DNA of 64,000 nucleotides from Staphylococcus pragensis (GTDB taxonomy: Bacteria; Bacillota; Bacilli; Staphylococcales; Staphylococcaceae), in contig NZ_SRPJ01000001.1 of NCBI RefSeq assembly GCF_004785665.1, positions 1 through 64,000 of the forward strand. Direction: 5' to 3'. The notes below the pieces were generated by a model, which had not been told where the DNA came from, did not search any database, and saw only the letters and a program-made list of their open reading frames with translations. This document shows positions 6,481 through 15,812 of the stretch, in pieces. Every line of letters starts with the position of its first letter. The first letter of the stretch is position 1. The translations under genes and the position numbers were made by a program.

Positions 6481-7779
6481 TTGACGCAAACACCTTATGT
6501 TGAACAAAAATTAGCTGAGGAGAAAGTATTTAAAGATCCGATTCACAAATACATTCATGTTAAAGATCAGCTTATTTGGGATTTAATTAAGACTAAAGAA
6601 TTTCAACGTTTACGTCGCATTAAGCAATTAGGCACACTTTATCTTTCTTTTCATACTGCAGAACATAGTCGTTTTGGTCATTCTTTAGGTGTTTATGAAA
6701 TTGTACGTCGTATGATTGACGAGTCTTTTGTAGGGCGTGAAGCTTGGAATAATGAAGATAGACCGCTAGCTTTATGTGCAGCTTTATTACATGATTTAGG
6801 GCATGGTCCTTTTTCACATAGTTTTGAAAAGATATTTAACACAGATCATGAAGCATTTACACAGGCTATTATTACTGGTGGCACTGAAGTGAATGAAGTT
6901 TTAAGTCGTGTGTCTGAGACGTTTCCACAAGATGTGGCCGATGTTATTAATAAAACACATGAGAATAAATTAGTCATTTCTATGATTTCTTCACAAATTG
7001 ATGCTGACCGCATGGACTATTTGCAACGAGATGCCTATTTTACAGGCGTTTCTTATGGCACATTTGATATGGAACGTATTTTGCGTTTAATGAGACCTTC
7101 TAAAAAAGAAGTACTTATCAAAGAAAGCGGCATGCATGCTGTAGAGAATTTCATTATGAGTCGCTATCAAATGTATTGGCAAATTTATTTCCATCCTGTT
7201 AGTCGAGGGGGAGAAGTGCTTTTAAATAATTGCTTAAAACGAGTGAAACACTTGTATCAAGAGGGTTATCATTTCAAGACGTATCCCCAAGATTTTGTAC
7301 CTTTCTTTGAAGGGAATATTACGATTGAACAATATGTTGAATTAGACGAAGTGGTCGTTTTATATTACTTGAAAAAGTGGATTGAAGAAGACGATGTCAT
7401 ACTTAGCGATTTAGCGCGACGATTTATTAATCGTGATTTATTTAAATATATTCCATTTGATGGTTCGATTATTACAATTACTGAACTACAAGAATTATTT
7501 ATTGAAGGTGGCATAGATCCAAATTATTATTTCGTTAGTGAAGCCTTTTCTGATTTACCATATGATTATGACCGTCCAGGTTCAAATCGTAAGCCTATTC
7601 ATTTATTAAGACGAAACGGAAGTATTAAGGAAATCAGTAGTCAATCTTTAGTCATTTCAAGTATTACGGGTATAAATCGTGAAGATTATAAATTGTATTA
7701 TCCTAAAGAAATGATTCTTAATATTAAAGACCCACAAGTTAAAGGTTCAATTATCAATTTATTGAATGAACTAAATTAG
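6481..7779 (+). CDS. HD-domain dNTP triphosphohydrolase-like protein (YwfO family)
   Basis: 432 residues from a TTG start. AGGGAGG (6468-6474) lies six bases before this TTG, whereas the upstream in-frame ATG at 6463 overlaps the site and the ATG at 6475 abuts it. The HD metal-binding signature is complete: RRIKQLG...H in HTAEHSRFGHSLG, then LLHDLGHGPFSHS, then a later Asp in DADRMDYLQRD. The family (Enterococcus EF1143, Bacillus YwfO) hydrolyses dNTPs. It lies in a likely GNAT-HD pair and is followed by ywhD, an arrangement I also associate with other staphylococci. Confidence 0.85.
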   Translation: MTQTPYVEQKLAEEKVFKDPIHKYIHVKDQLIWDLIKTKEFQRLRRIKQLGTLYLSFHTAEHSRFGHSLGVYEIVRRMIDESFVGREAWNNEDRPLALCAALLHDLGHGPFSHSFEKIFNTDHEAFTQAIITGGTEVNEVLSRVSETFPQDVADVINKTHENKLVISMISSQIDADRMDYLQRDAYFTGVSYGTFDMERILRLMRPSKKEVLIKESGMHAVENFIMSRYQMYWQIYFHPVSRGGEVLLNNCLKRVKHLYQEGYHFKTYPQDFVPFFEGNITIEQYVELDEVVVLYYLKKWIEEDDVILSDLARRFINRDLFKYIPFDGSIITITELQELFIEGGIDPNYYFVSEAFSDLPYDYDRPGSNRKPIHLLRRNGSIKEISSQSLVISSITGINREDYKLYYPKEMILNIKDPQVKGSIINLLNELN

Positions 7780-7848
7780 TAAATTGAAACTTTTTTATAT
7801 AACACGTATGATATGCTATGGAATTTAAGTTTGTTGGAGGTGTAACAC

Positions 7849-8355
7849 GTGTCTGAGAATAAAGGTTTTAAATTTAATATTATTAAGAATGATCCTCTAG
7901 ATGGCCATAAAGGTACAAATATCGGAGCGATTAGTTTAGATAATATTGCACCGGTATTTATAGATGTAGCAAATAAAGAAGCGTTTATAGATATTGGCGG
8001 AATGCATGCACGTGCTCAAGTTGAAAAAGGCGTAAAATGGATTAACGAGAAAGAAGAAGTTGAAGGTGACGAAGCTAAAGAATATTGGCTTTGTTGGGTA
8101 ACTACTGAACGTGGTGAAAATGGTCCGTATTATGCTGGTGTCACTGCTTGTTACTTACTTGTTAATAAAAGTATCCGTAGAGGATATAAAAGTATGCCTG
8201 AACATGTAAATATGATGGATAAATCTATGAAACATAAATTTATCATCGATCAAATTGGTGAAGATAATAAAAAAGTGCTCAAAGACTTTTTACAATCCCA
8301 TAACGAAGAAATGTGGAATAATTCGAGTGAGGAATTATTTAAAGCATTTGAGTAA
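7849..8355 (+). CDS. ywhD: YwhD family protein, function unknown
   Basis: A 168-residue soluble protein conserved in Bacillus and Staphylococcus, recognised by its overall sequence, including KWINEKEEVEG and EYWLCWVTTERGENGPYYAG. It initiates at GTG with TTGGAGG eight bases upstream. No enzyme motif, signal peptide or membrane segment is visible. In B. subtilis ywhD lies near cell-wall genes, but no function has been shown that I know of. It faces larC convergently across a shared terminator. Confidence 0.8.
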   Translation: MSENKGFKFNIIKNDPLDGHKGTNIGAISLDNIAPVFIDVANKEAFIDIGGMHARAQVEKGVKWINEKEEVEGDEAKEYWLCWVTTERGENGPYYAGVTACYLLVNKSIRRGYKSMPEHVNMMDKSMKHKFIIDQIGEDNKKVLKDFLQSHNEEMWNNSSEELFKAFE

Positions 8356-8373
8356 ATAAAACATATTAAAAAT

Positions 8374-8401
8374 CCCCATCATTGATAGACCAATGGTGGG
8401 G
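8374..8401. terminator. bidirectional terminator between ywhD and larC
   Basis: CCCCATCATTG (8374-8384) pairs with CAATGGTGGGG (8391-8401). The T run is on the minus-strand side (complement of 8366-8372), so it best serves the lar operon, while also lying just after ywhD. Confidence 0.75.
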
Positions 8402-8447
8402 AGAATTATAGTATTTATAGTCGCTTGTTAGCTGAATTACATACATT

Positions 8448-9641
8448 CTATTTTTCTAATGTATCTCCAATGCTAAATTGATTATAGACTGTCTTCATAA
8501 CCTCATTATATACGCTTTGTAATGGTAAGTTAGCGTGTTTACTTGCCAGTTTTATGTCTTCAAATTCAGGTTTCATTTTTAATATTTTTCCTTCTTTTAA
8601 AGAAAATTTAATCGTAATTTCCCCATATGACGTATTTACTTTACGAAATGTTCTACTTAAAATTTGGCGATCAACTGAATAACTACGTACACCTAAAGAA
8701 GAAGTATGTGTTAACACTAAGTCTTCAATATATTGTTTGTCACTAGTTTTACAAATAATAGTAAGTTGAACAGCAGGACGGTTCTTCTTCATAGTAATAG
8801 GTGTGTAGTAAACATCTAACACTCCTTTATGTAAAGCAGTTTCCATAAAGTGACCTAACATTTCAGGCGTCATATCATCAATCTGGCATTCAATGACCTG
8901 TACTTGATCATTGGCGTGTCGCGATGCATCTTCAAATTGAATAACTCTTAATACATTTGGGAAGTCGAAATCTTTATTACCTGCACCATACCCAATTTCT
9001 TTCATAGTTGCAGCTGGAAATGGTCCGAATTGGGTAACTAAACTTTTAGCAAATGAAGCGCCTGTTGGTGTCGTTAATTCACTTGCAACATCGAATTCAG
9101 CTAACGGGATACCTTTTAAGATTTCAGCTGTAGCTGGTGCCGGAATTGGGTAAATGCCATGTGCGATGTTAATTTTGCCATTACCCGTTGGAATAGGTGA
9201 GCAGTATAATGTATCGATACCTAATTGTTCTAATGCGATACAACCACCGATAATATCTATAATAGAATCCATTGCACCTACTTCGTGGAAATGAACATCT
9301 TCAATTGTCATGCCATGTATTTTTGCTTCAGCATAGCCAATTGTTTCAAATATCGCTTTACTACGTTCTTTAACACGATCTGCTAAGGTACTTTCATCAA
9401 TCATTTTAAAGATATCAGCAGCTTTTCGATGGTGATGATGTTCATGGAAGTCAATTTTTAAAGTCATCGCATGAATGCCTTGTTTAATTTTCTTTTCAAA
9501 ATGAAGCTTAAAATCATCGATAGGTAATGTTTTTAGCTCATCTTCAATAGCTTGAGGATTGGCTCCTAAATCTACCAATGCAGACAGTAACATATCCCCA
9601 GCAATACCTGCATGGCAGTCTAAATATAATGCATTACTCAT
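8448..9641 (-). CDS. larC: nickel-pincer cofactor biosynthesis protein LarC (cyclometallase)
   Basis: A 397-residue DUF111 protein. LarC inserts nickel into the pyridinium bis-thiocarboxylate made by LarB and LarE, using CTP, to complete the nickel-pincer cofactor. The opening YLDCHAGIAGDM and the histidine cluster HEHHHHRK (about 66-73), a probable nickel-handling stretch, are family features. In Lactiplantibacillus plantarum the product is split into LarC1 and LarC2 by a programmed frameshift; here it is one uninterrupted frame. It is the last gene of the lar operon, 15 bases after larB, with GGAG before the ATG. Confidence 0.93.
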   Translation of the reverse strand: MSNALYLDCHAGIAGDMLLSALVDLGANPQAIEDELKTLPIDDFKLHFEKKIKQGIHAMTLKIDFHEHHHHRKAADIFKMIDESTLADRVKERSKAIFETIGYAEAKIHGMTIEDVHFHEVGAMDSIIDIIGGCIALEQLGIDTLYCSPIPTGNGKINIAHGIYPIPAPATAEILKGIPLAEFDVASELTTPTGASFAKSLVTQFGPFPAATMKEIGYGAGNKDFDFPNVLRVIQFEDASRHANDQVQVIECQIDDMTPEMLGHFMETALHKGVLDVYYTPITMKKNRPAVQLTIICKTSDKQYIEDLVLTHTSSLGVRSYSVDRQILSRTFRKVNTSYGEITIKFSLKEGKILKMKPEFEDIKLASKHANLPLQSVYNEVMKTVYNQFSIGDTLEK

Positions 9642-9656
9642 ATTTGTAACTCCATT

Positions 9657-10415
9657 CTATTTATTTTCTAGCATATTAATAATCATTGCGGCGTTATAGC
9701 CAGCTCCAAAACCATTATCTATATTGAGAACACTAGTGCCTGGAGCACATGAATTAACCATTGATAATAGGGTAGTGACACCATTTAAGTTTGCGCCATA
9801 ACCTACGCTTGTAGGAACGGCATAGACTGGATGATCTACTAGTCCACCAACTACACTTGCAAGTGCGCCTTCCATTCCCGCTATCACTATCGAAACTTTA
9901 CCACAACGAATCTCTTGAATTTGTTCAAATAAACGATGAATACCAGAGACCCCGACATCATAAAAACGTTTCACCTGTATACCCATAACTTCAGCGGTAA
10001 TAGCAGCTTCTTCAGCAATAGGAAAGTCAGATGTACCAGCACATAATATTGAGATATAGTGATTTGATTTTTTAATCGTCTCAATGGGTGTACATATTAT
10101 TTGCGCTTTAGGATGATATTCTAATTCAGGATGGTGTTCTAAAATGTGTGATGCTTTAGCTTCATTTACACGTGTAGCGAGTATAGTAGTTTCATGGTGA
10201 AGTAAACTTGTAATAATCTGGTCTATTTGTTCTTTCGTCTTTCCTTGACCGAAGATGACTTCAGGAAAGCCTTGGCGCTTTGCTCTATGTAAATCAATTT
10301 TAGCAAAGCCCAATTCGTCATAATGACTGAGTTGGGCTTTAGCTTCATCAATGGATATTTGATTCGATTTAACGCTTTCGAGCAAGTCTTCAATAAAGTT
10401 AGAATCTTTACTCAT
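9657..10415 (-). CDS. larB: nickel-pincer cofactor biosynthesis protein LarB
   Basis: A 252-residue protein of the AIR carboxylase-like (PurE-related) family. LarB carboxylates nicotinic acid adenine dinucleotide at C5 and cleaves the phosphoanhydride, giving P2CMN for LarE. The N-terminal part carries the EVIFGQGKTKEQI segment; the PurE-like C-terminal half has LCAGTSDFPIAEEAA and AGMEGALASVVGGLV. The ATG follows AAGGAAG. It sits 12 bases after larE and 15 before larC, so the three are certainly co-transcribed. Confidence 0.93.
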   Translation of the reverse strand: MSKDSNFIEDLLESVKSNQISIDEAKAQLSHYDELGFAKIDLHRAKRQGFPEVIFGQGKTKEQIDQIITSLLHHETTILATRVNEAKASHILEHHPELEYHPKAQIICTPIETIKKSNHYISILCAGTSDFPIAEEAAITAEVMGIQVKRFYDVGVSGIHRLFEQIQEIRCGKVSIVIAGMEGALASVVGGLVDHPVYAVPTSVGYGANLNGVTTLLSMVNSCAPGTSVLNIDNGFGAGYNAAMIINMLENK

Positions 10416-10427
10416 GTGTATACTTCC

Positions 10428-11255
10428 TTATACTAGTTTAGTTGTATCTGTATCTATCACTTCGTTCATGCTACCTGTTCTGTAACCTTCTAAATCTACA
10501 GTGACATAATCGAAACCAAGTTCTTTTAAACGTAATGTGATATTTGAATTATTGTTAATCACTGTCATTAAATCATCTTCCGCTACTTCAATACGTGCAA
10601 TATTATGGTGGTAACGTACACGTACATTATTTACTCCTAAGCTTAGGATATATTTTTCAGCTTCATTTACTTTGTTAACTTTAGTGAAGCTTAATTCTTC
10701 GCCATAAGGAATACGTGACGCTAAGCTACATAATGCAGGTTTGTTCCATACTGGTAAACCAAGTTGTTGGCTTAATTCGCGCACTTCAGTTTTATATAAA
10801 TTTGCTTCTTGTAAAACGCTGCGAACGCCAAATTCTTCGCGTGCTTTTAAACCTGGACGGAAATCTTCTAAATCATCCATAATCATACCATCTAATACAT
10901 AATTGAAACCTAATTCATCTTTGATTTCGTCTAATTTGCCATACATTAAACGTTTACTATAGTACCAGCTTTCCGGCGTATTCTTCACGATGTTTTCATC
11001 TTCTAGTTCAGCCATCTCAGCTTCCATTACTTCAACACCTAGATTACGACCTAATTCAATTGCTTGGTTAAATTCTTCATTTCTGAAAAGTTCAGATTTC
11101 ACAACAACGGGTTTAACATTTTCAGTGCCTAATACATCAATTGCTTTTTTAAGAACTAGACTGCTGTCTACACCTCCTGAAAAGGCGATTACAACGCTTT
11201 TCATATCCTTTAATAATGTGTCTAATTTTAACTCTTTATTGTTTAATTCAGTCAT
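10428..11255 (-). CDS. larE: ATP-dependent sacrificial sulfur transferase LarE
   Basis: A 275-residue PP-loop ATPase (FSGGVDSS near residue 25-32) that adenylates P2CMN carboxylates and donates sulfur from its own cysteine. In PALCSLASRIPYG the cysteine is residue 176 when counted from the start chosen here, the same number as the sacrificial Cys176 of the L. plantarum enzyme. That start is the ATG with AAAGGA nine bases upstream; the frame extends six codons further to a TTG that lacks a site. It follows larA directly and precedes larB. Confidence 0.93.
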   Translation of the reverse strand: MTELNNKELKLDTLLKDMKSVVIAFSGGVDSSLVLKKAIDVLGTENVKPVVVKSELFRNEEFNQAIELGRNLGVEVMEAEMAELEDENIVKNTPESWYYSKRLMYGKLDEIKDELGFNYVLDGMIMDDLEDFRPGLKAREEFGVRSVLQEANLYKTEVRELSQQLGLPVWNKPALCSLASRIPYGEELSFTKVNKVNEAEKYILSLGVNNVRVRYHHNIARIEVAEDDLMTVINNNSNITLRLKELGFDYVTVDLEGYRTGSMNEVIDTDTTKLV

Positions 11256-11273
11256 GTTTATCATTCCTTTCAA

Positions 11274-12536
11274 TTATTCTTCTACATATGGAATTGTTAA
11301 AGGCCCTTGTGGCATAACTCCGATGCTCAATTTACGTCCTGCTTGTTCTTCTAATTCAGCAATCGTTTCTTCGATATTTGAAGTAGGATTCAACATTGAA
11401 TCTTTTAATTGTTGATCTGTTAGTTGTGAATAGACATAGACATTTGCGAATGTTTGAATGCTTGCTTGTTTTTGAACTTGCCATTGGTCTACTTCTGAAA
11501 AGTTAGGATCATGAATAAGGTCTAAAATACCTTGCGGTGTATCCGCCATTTTGAATATTTCAGCGAATTTACCATGGTCTGGGAATCCATCTGCACATTC
11601 AGATACCATGATAATTGTTCCATTTTCCTTAACAACTTTACTAGCTGCGCTCATACCTTTAACTGTTTGATATAAGTTTTGGTCTAGAGGGTAACCTGAA
11701 TTTGAAGCGATCACGATATCAAAACGATCATCACATTTAAACATAGCGTGTTCTTTAACGTAAGCACAACCTTCTTTGTGGGCTTCAAACACTTCACCAC
11801 CAAAGGCAGCAGTGATTTTTTTATCTTTGTTTAAAGCTACGTTTAATAAGAAGTCAGGTTTACACATGCGATTAACCTCACGTGCCATGTCTTGAACAGG
11901 ATTATCTTCTAAATTACCCCAAGTCGAACGTGGGTCGCCAATCATCTTAGCATTGTGGAATGTTTTAATTGTTTCTATACCAGCGATTCCAGGCATGATG
12001 CCTTTAGGACCACCTGAGAAACCTGCGAAAAAGTGAGGTTCAATGAATCCAGTCACAATTTTAAAGTCAGATTCCACATAGTCTTTATTTAAATAAGCAT
12101 CGCAACCATATTTACTATGGCCCACTTTAACTAAGCTTTCTTTTTCATGACAATGATTGTGAACAATTTTTACACTATCAACGATATATTCACCTAACAT
12201 TTGAATAAGTTCGTCACGTGTTTGATCACGATGCGTACCTGTTCCATTGATAATAACGAAATTTTCACGTGGGACGTGATTTAATTCTTCAATTAGTAAA
12301 GGAACTAAAATGTGGTTAGGTGTAGGGCGTGTAATATCACTAATCACAATTGAAACAATATCGTCACTTTTAACCATATCTTTTAAAGGTTTAGAACCTG
12401 TAGGATTTCTTAAAACTTCTTTTATAGCTGAAGTATAATCTTCAAGTGCATCAATACTTTGAGGTTCAATAACCGTGCTGTCAGCAGGCACATTAACTTC
12501 AACTTCAGATTTACCATATAGGACGTGCGTTTTCAT
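11274..12536 (-). CDS. larA: nickel-dependent lactate racemase LarA (or LarA-like 2-hydroxyacid racemase)
   Basis: 420 residues with the family's active site in exact spacing: H102 (GTGTHR), H168 (IEPHFF), K178 (GGPKGIMPG) and H194 (TFHNAKM). These correspond to H108, H174, K184 and H200 of the L. plantarum enzyme, where Lys184 binds the pincer covalently and His200 binds nickel. The product interconverts L- and D-lactate or a related 2-hydroxyacid in the cytoplasm. GGAGGG lies seven bases before the chosen ATG; an ATG five codons upstream overlaps it. It is first in the operon, divergent from adh. LarA homologues vary in substrate, so lactate is probable, not proven. Confidence 0.9.
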   Translation of the reverse strand: MKTHVLYGKSEVEVNVPADSTVIEPQSIDALEDYTSAIKEVLRNPTGSKPLKDMVKSDDIVSIVISDITRPTPNHILVPLLIEELNHVPRENFVIINGTGTHRDQTRDELIQMLGEYIVDSVKIVHNHCHEKESLVKVGHSKYGCDAYLNKDYVESDFKIVTGFIEPHFFAGFSGGPKGIMPGIAGIETIKTFHNAKMIGDPRSTWGNLEDNPVQDMAREVNRMCKPDFLLNVALNKDKKITAAFGGEVFEAHKEGCAYVKEHAMFKCDDRFDIVIASNSGYPLDQNLYQTVKGMSAASKVVKENGTIIMVSECADGFPDHGKFAEIFKMADTPQGILDLIHDPNFSEVDQWQVQKQASIQTFANVYVYSQLTDQQLKDSMLNPTSNIEETIAELEEQAGRKLSIGVMPQGPLTIPYVEE

Positions 12537-12839
12537 AGTTCTTCCCTCCATAAATCATGCTGATAACGCATAATAACTACGAAATGATATATTTCTTACA
12601 ATTCAAATTATATCATATTTAATAACTCTGTATTAATGGACAAAGTGATTAGGTAAATCCATTTATTAGGCTAGGCAGTACAATTGACTACCTGAATTTT
12701 GTTTTAACTCTATCAAAACAAAAATTGTAAATCCAAATATTATAAAGTTGAAATATTTCCATATTTGTAAGCGATTACATATAATATACTTAGTTGTAAA
12801 GATACACAAAAATTATATTTGAACAGGGAGTGGTTTACC
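12537..12839. promoter_or_regulatory. divergent larA / adh promoter region
   Basis: 303 bases separate the two starts. On the minus strand a TATAAT (complement of about 12611-12616) may serve larA. On the plus strand a TATAAT at 12780-12785 serves adh and is preceded by a cre-like element. I see no LarR or Rex site that I would claim. Confidence 0.45.
12766..12779 (+). promoter_or_regulatory. cre site (CcpA operator) at the adh promoter
   Basis: TGTAAGCGATTACA matches the catabolite-response consensus TGWAARCGYTWNCW at 13 of 14 positions and directly abuts the adh -10 box (TATAAT, 12780-12785). CcpA bound here would block RNA polymerase, so glucose repression of adh is expected. Confidence 0.7.
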
Positions 12840-13850
12840 ATGAAAGCAGCAGTAGTAACTCAAGATCATAAAGTAAGTGTTGAGAACAAAGAATTACGTC
12901 AATTAGAACCTGGTGAAGCTTTAGTTCAGACAGAATATTGTGGTGTATGTCACACAGACTTACATGTTAAAAATGCAGATTTCGGTGATGTTACAGGACG
13001 CGTATTAGGTCATGAAGGGATTGGCCGAGTAGTTGAAGTAGCCGAAGATGTAAAATCACTTAAAGTAGGGGACCGCGTGTCCATCGCTTGGATGTTTGAA
13101 AGTTGCGGGCATTGCGAATATTGTACTACAGGACGTGAAACACTATGTCGTGACGTTAAAAATGCTGGTTATACAGTTGATGGTGCAATGGCAGAGCAAG
13201 TCATTGTCACAGTGGATTATGCAGTTAAAGTTCCTGAAGATTTAGATCCAGCAGCAGCTTCATCAATTACATGTGCTGGTGTCACAATATATAAAGCGGT
13301 AAAAGTAAGTAATATTAGACCAGGTCAATGGATTGGTATCTTTGGCGTAGGAGGTTTAGGTAACTTAGCGCTTCAATATGCCAAAAATGTATTTAATGCT
13401 AAAGTGGTAGCGTTTGATATCAATGATGATAAATTAAATTTCGCTAAAGAACTAGGTGCAGATGTAGTAATTAATACACAAAATCAAGATGCCGTTGAAG
13501 AAGTCAACAAAGCTACAGATAATAAGGGATTAGATGCTACCGTTGTAACTTCAGTCGCTAAAACACCGTTTAATCAAGCAGTAGATGTGGTTAAAGCAGG
13601 TGCACGTGTTGTAGCGGTTGGTTTACCAGTGGAAAAAATGGATTTAGAAATTCCGCGTTTAGTTTTAGATGGCATTGAAGTCATTGGTTCATTAGTAGGT
13701 ACACGACAAGACTTGAAAGAAGCTTTCCAATTTGCAGCAGAAGGAAAAGTTGTACCAAAAGTTCAAACTCGTGAATTAGAAGAAATCAATGAAATCTTTG
13801 AAGAAATGGAACAAGGAACAATTACTGGACGTATGGTGATTAAGTTTTAA
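12840..13850 (+). CDS. adh: zinc-dependent alcohol dehydrogenase
   Basis: 336 residues, the length of staphylococcal Adh (Adh1). Catalytic zinc ligands are in GVCHTD (Cys), GHEGIG (His) and the later TCAG (Cys). The structural zinc site is the four-cysteine stretch [16 protein letters not shown], and the NAD-binding loop is GVGGLGNLA. It reduces acetaldehyde to ethanol or the reverse, in fermentation. AGGGAGTGG lies before this ATG; the frame extends seven codons upstream to a TTG without a site. A cre element overlaps its promoter and a dispersed hairpin repeat follows the gene. Confidence 0.93.
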   Translation: MKAAVVTQDHKVSVENKELRQLEPGEALVQTEYCGVCHTDLHVKNADFGDVTGRVLGHEGIGRVVEVAEDVKSLKVGDRVSIAWMFESCGHCEYCTTGRETLCRDVKNAGYTVDGAMAEQVIVTVDYAVKVPEDLDPAAASSITCAGVTIYKAVKVSNIRPGQWIGIFGVGGLGNLALQYAKNVFNAKVVAFDINDDKLNFAKELGADVVINTQNQDAVEEVNKATDNKGLDATVVTSVAKTPFNQAVDVVKAGARVVAVGLPVEKMDLEIPRLVLDGIEVIGSLVGTRQDLKEAFQFAAEGKVVPKVQTRELEEINEIFEEMEQGTITGRMVIKF

Positions 13851-13875
13851 TTTCAAAGTGAAGTAAAATTTGGAA

Positions 13876-14005
13876 GAGGCTGAGACAAAATTAAAGTGTC
13901 TCAGCCTTTGCTGATATATTGGCAATAGCTGACTGATTTGAAAATGCGCTTAAAGAAAGCTGGGAATGACGACGAAATTTATTTTAATTTCTGTCTCACT
14001 CCCTT
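13876..14005. repeat. dispersed intergenic hairpin repeat, copy 1 (also adh terminator)
   Basis: AGGCTGAGACA (13877-13887) and TGTCTCAGCCT (13897-13907) form a perfect stem. About 45 further bases (TTGCTGATATATTGGC and onward to about 13953) match the copy at 57724-57800. The tail to about 14005 diverges from that copy and ends in CTGTCTCACTCCC plus a T run. The hairpin follows the adh stop and can act as a terminator. Confidence 0.75.
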
Positions 14006-14062
14006 TTTTTATTTGTAATCATTTAGGGTAAATGAATTATGAAAGAAGAAAGGGAGAGGTTC

Positions 14063-14584
14063 ATGAATAATATTAAAGGAATTAATCATATTGGTTTAAC
14101 AGTTTTAGATATTGAAGAAGCTACAAGATTTTTAAAAGAAGCATTTGGTGCGAAAATTGCATACGATGCCTTAACATACAAAGATGAACCGCGAGAGGGC
14201 GCGGAAGTTGAACGTATGTTAGGTTTATCGAAAGGGGCTAGAATCGTTCGTCAAAGAATGATTGTAATTGGAAATGGTCCAAATATAGAAATGTTTGAAG
14301 TAGAAAGTAACAATCAGAAAGGTCCACTTAAATTAGAGGATTTAGGGTTTAATCATATCTCATTAATGGTGGATGGCATTGAAGGTGTTCTAGAAGATGC
14401 TAGACGTGCAGGTGCTGAACCTTTATCAGAAACGCACGGTAACTCAACATATGAAGACTCAAAAGGCAGTAAGAGCGTTTACCTTAAAGCCCCTTTTAAC
14501 GCTTTAATTGAGCTTCAATCTATACCAAACGGTTATTACTATCCAGATGATAGTGAAGCTAAAGTGTTCATTCCAGGAGAATGA
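14063..14584 (+). CDS. VOC-superfamily protein (glyoxalase/bleomycin-resistance fold)
   Basis: A 173-residue protein with paired beta-alpha-beta-beta-beta units. The first metal-ligand position is the His of INHIGLTV, the second unit starts FNHISLMV, and Glu residues occur in FEVE and IELQ, in keeping with a metal-binding VOC enzyme. The reaction is unknown. AGGGAGAGG precedes this ATG; an upstream in-frame ATG at 14039 lacks a site. It lies between the hairpin repeat and an esterase gene. Confidence 0.8.
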   Translation: MNNIKGINHIGLTVLDIEEATRFLKEAFGAKIAYDALTYKDEPREGAEVERMLGLSKGARIVRQRMIVIGNGPNIEMFEVESNNQKGPLKLEDLGFNHISLMVDGIEGVLEDARRAGAEPLSETHGNSTYEDSKGSKSVYLKAPFNALIELQSIPNGYYYPDDSEAKVFIPGE

Positions 14585-14654
14585 TTACTATAGTGTATTG
14601 ATAACTAAATAATTCTGAAATACTGATATAACTGGTATAAAGGAAGTTATGTTC

Positions 14655-15812
14655 ATGAAACATATATTCAAAATAATTGGGTTAAACTTACTTATTCTCA
14701 TTGCTTTCAGTACAGCATTATTGCTGTTTTATATTTTAGATATGCATAGTTGGGCTTATATGCTGTGGGGAATATTACTCGTTGTTACATGTGCTAATTT
14801 CTATTTTAAATGGTTAACAGGATGGAAAAGTGTACTTGGTGTTACTGGTGTAATAGCTTTATTGGTAATATTGACATTTGTTGGACGCGTAAGACATGAT
14901 GTTTCTTTTCAAGGGAATTTAGTAGCTGGTACGTTAAGAGTATTAACAAGAGATTTAGGTAATCATAGTCAAAGTAATAATGAAGCGCAGAATAACTCGT
15001 ATAATTGGAAGAATTGGCGACCACCTAAAGGATATAACAATGAAAAAGTATCGGTAGGCAAAGTGGACGGGTATCTCTTACAGAAAAACAAGAGTACTCA
15101 TAATAATAAAATTGTTTATCAAATTCACGGCGGTGGTTACGTCAATGGTTTCGATGATATGTATAATAAAGCAGCGGTTAATTATTCGAAAGCAGCGCAT
15201 GGTGCACCTGTTTTTTCAATTGATTATAGAGTAGCGCCTAAGCATCAATATCCAGCTGCACTTGAAGATGCTATATCTGGATATAATTGGCTACTACATC
15301 ACGGTTACCACTCTAAAGATATTATTGTGGCAGGAGATTCTGCCGGCGGTGGCTTAGCATTAGCTTTAACACTTAAATTGGAAAATGAAGGAAAAAACTT
15401 ACCGCGCATGTTGATTCTTTCTTCTCCTTGGACTGACTTAGCTGCTCAGGGCAAATCTTATAGAGAAAATTTCCATAAAGATGTGATATTCGGATCGAAT
15501 CAAGCACCCACAAAAGCAACAACAGATATTAAAGTACCTTATGCATCTAAAAATGAACTAAAAAATCCATATGTTTCACCAGCTTACGGTCACTATAATA
15601 ATATGCCGCCTATGCTTATTCAAACAGGTAAAGATGAAATGTTATTGAGTGATAGTAAGATAGTCGCACACAAAGTTAATCAAGATGGAGGCCATGCTAA
15701 ATTAATTACTTATGCAGGTATGTTCCATACATTTTATATTTTAACGCCATGGTTACCAGAATCGCATCAAGCTTGGAATGAGATTGAACAATTTATTAAA
15801 GAAAATAAGTAG
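14655..15812 (+). CDS. membrane-anchored alpha/beta hydrolase (hormone-sensitive-lipase type esterase)
   Basis: 385 residues. The first about 80 residues contain three hydrophobic segments (about 4-24, 30-48, 57-75) that anchor it in the membrane. The hydrolase domain has oxyanion-hole IHGGGYV, nucleophile GDSAGGG, and a C-terminal His in MFHTFY, with an Asp before it in GKDEML. These are the HSL-family carboxylesterase features. AAGGAAG lies eight bases before this ATG and only two before the ATG at 14649. A related enzyme with a single anchor begins at 63578. Confidence 0.82.
   Translation: MKHIFKIIGLNLLILIAFSTALLLFYILDMHSWAYMLWGILLVVTCANFYFKWLTGWKSVLGVTGVIALLVILTFVGRVRHDVSFQGNLVAGTLRVLTRDLGNHSQSNNEAQNNSYNWKNWRPPKGYNNEKVSVGKVDGYLLQKNKSTHNNKIVYQIHGGGYVNGFDDMYNKAAVNYSKAAHGAPVFSIDYRVAPKHQYPAALEDAISGYNWLLHHGYHSKDIIVAGDSAGGGLALALTLKLENEGKNLPRMLILSSPWTDLAAQGKSYRENFHKDVIFGSNQAPTKATTDIKVPYASKNELKNPYVSPAYGHYNNMPPMLIQTGKDEMLLSDSKIVAHKVNQDGGHAKLITYAGMFHTFYILTPWLPESHQAWNEIEQFIKENK

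Noticed and set aside
12721-12765. Possible Rex operator upstream of adh.
   Set aside because: The candidate TTGAAATATTTCCAT lacks TTGTGAA/TTCACAA half-sites; only the cre element is well supported.
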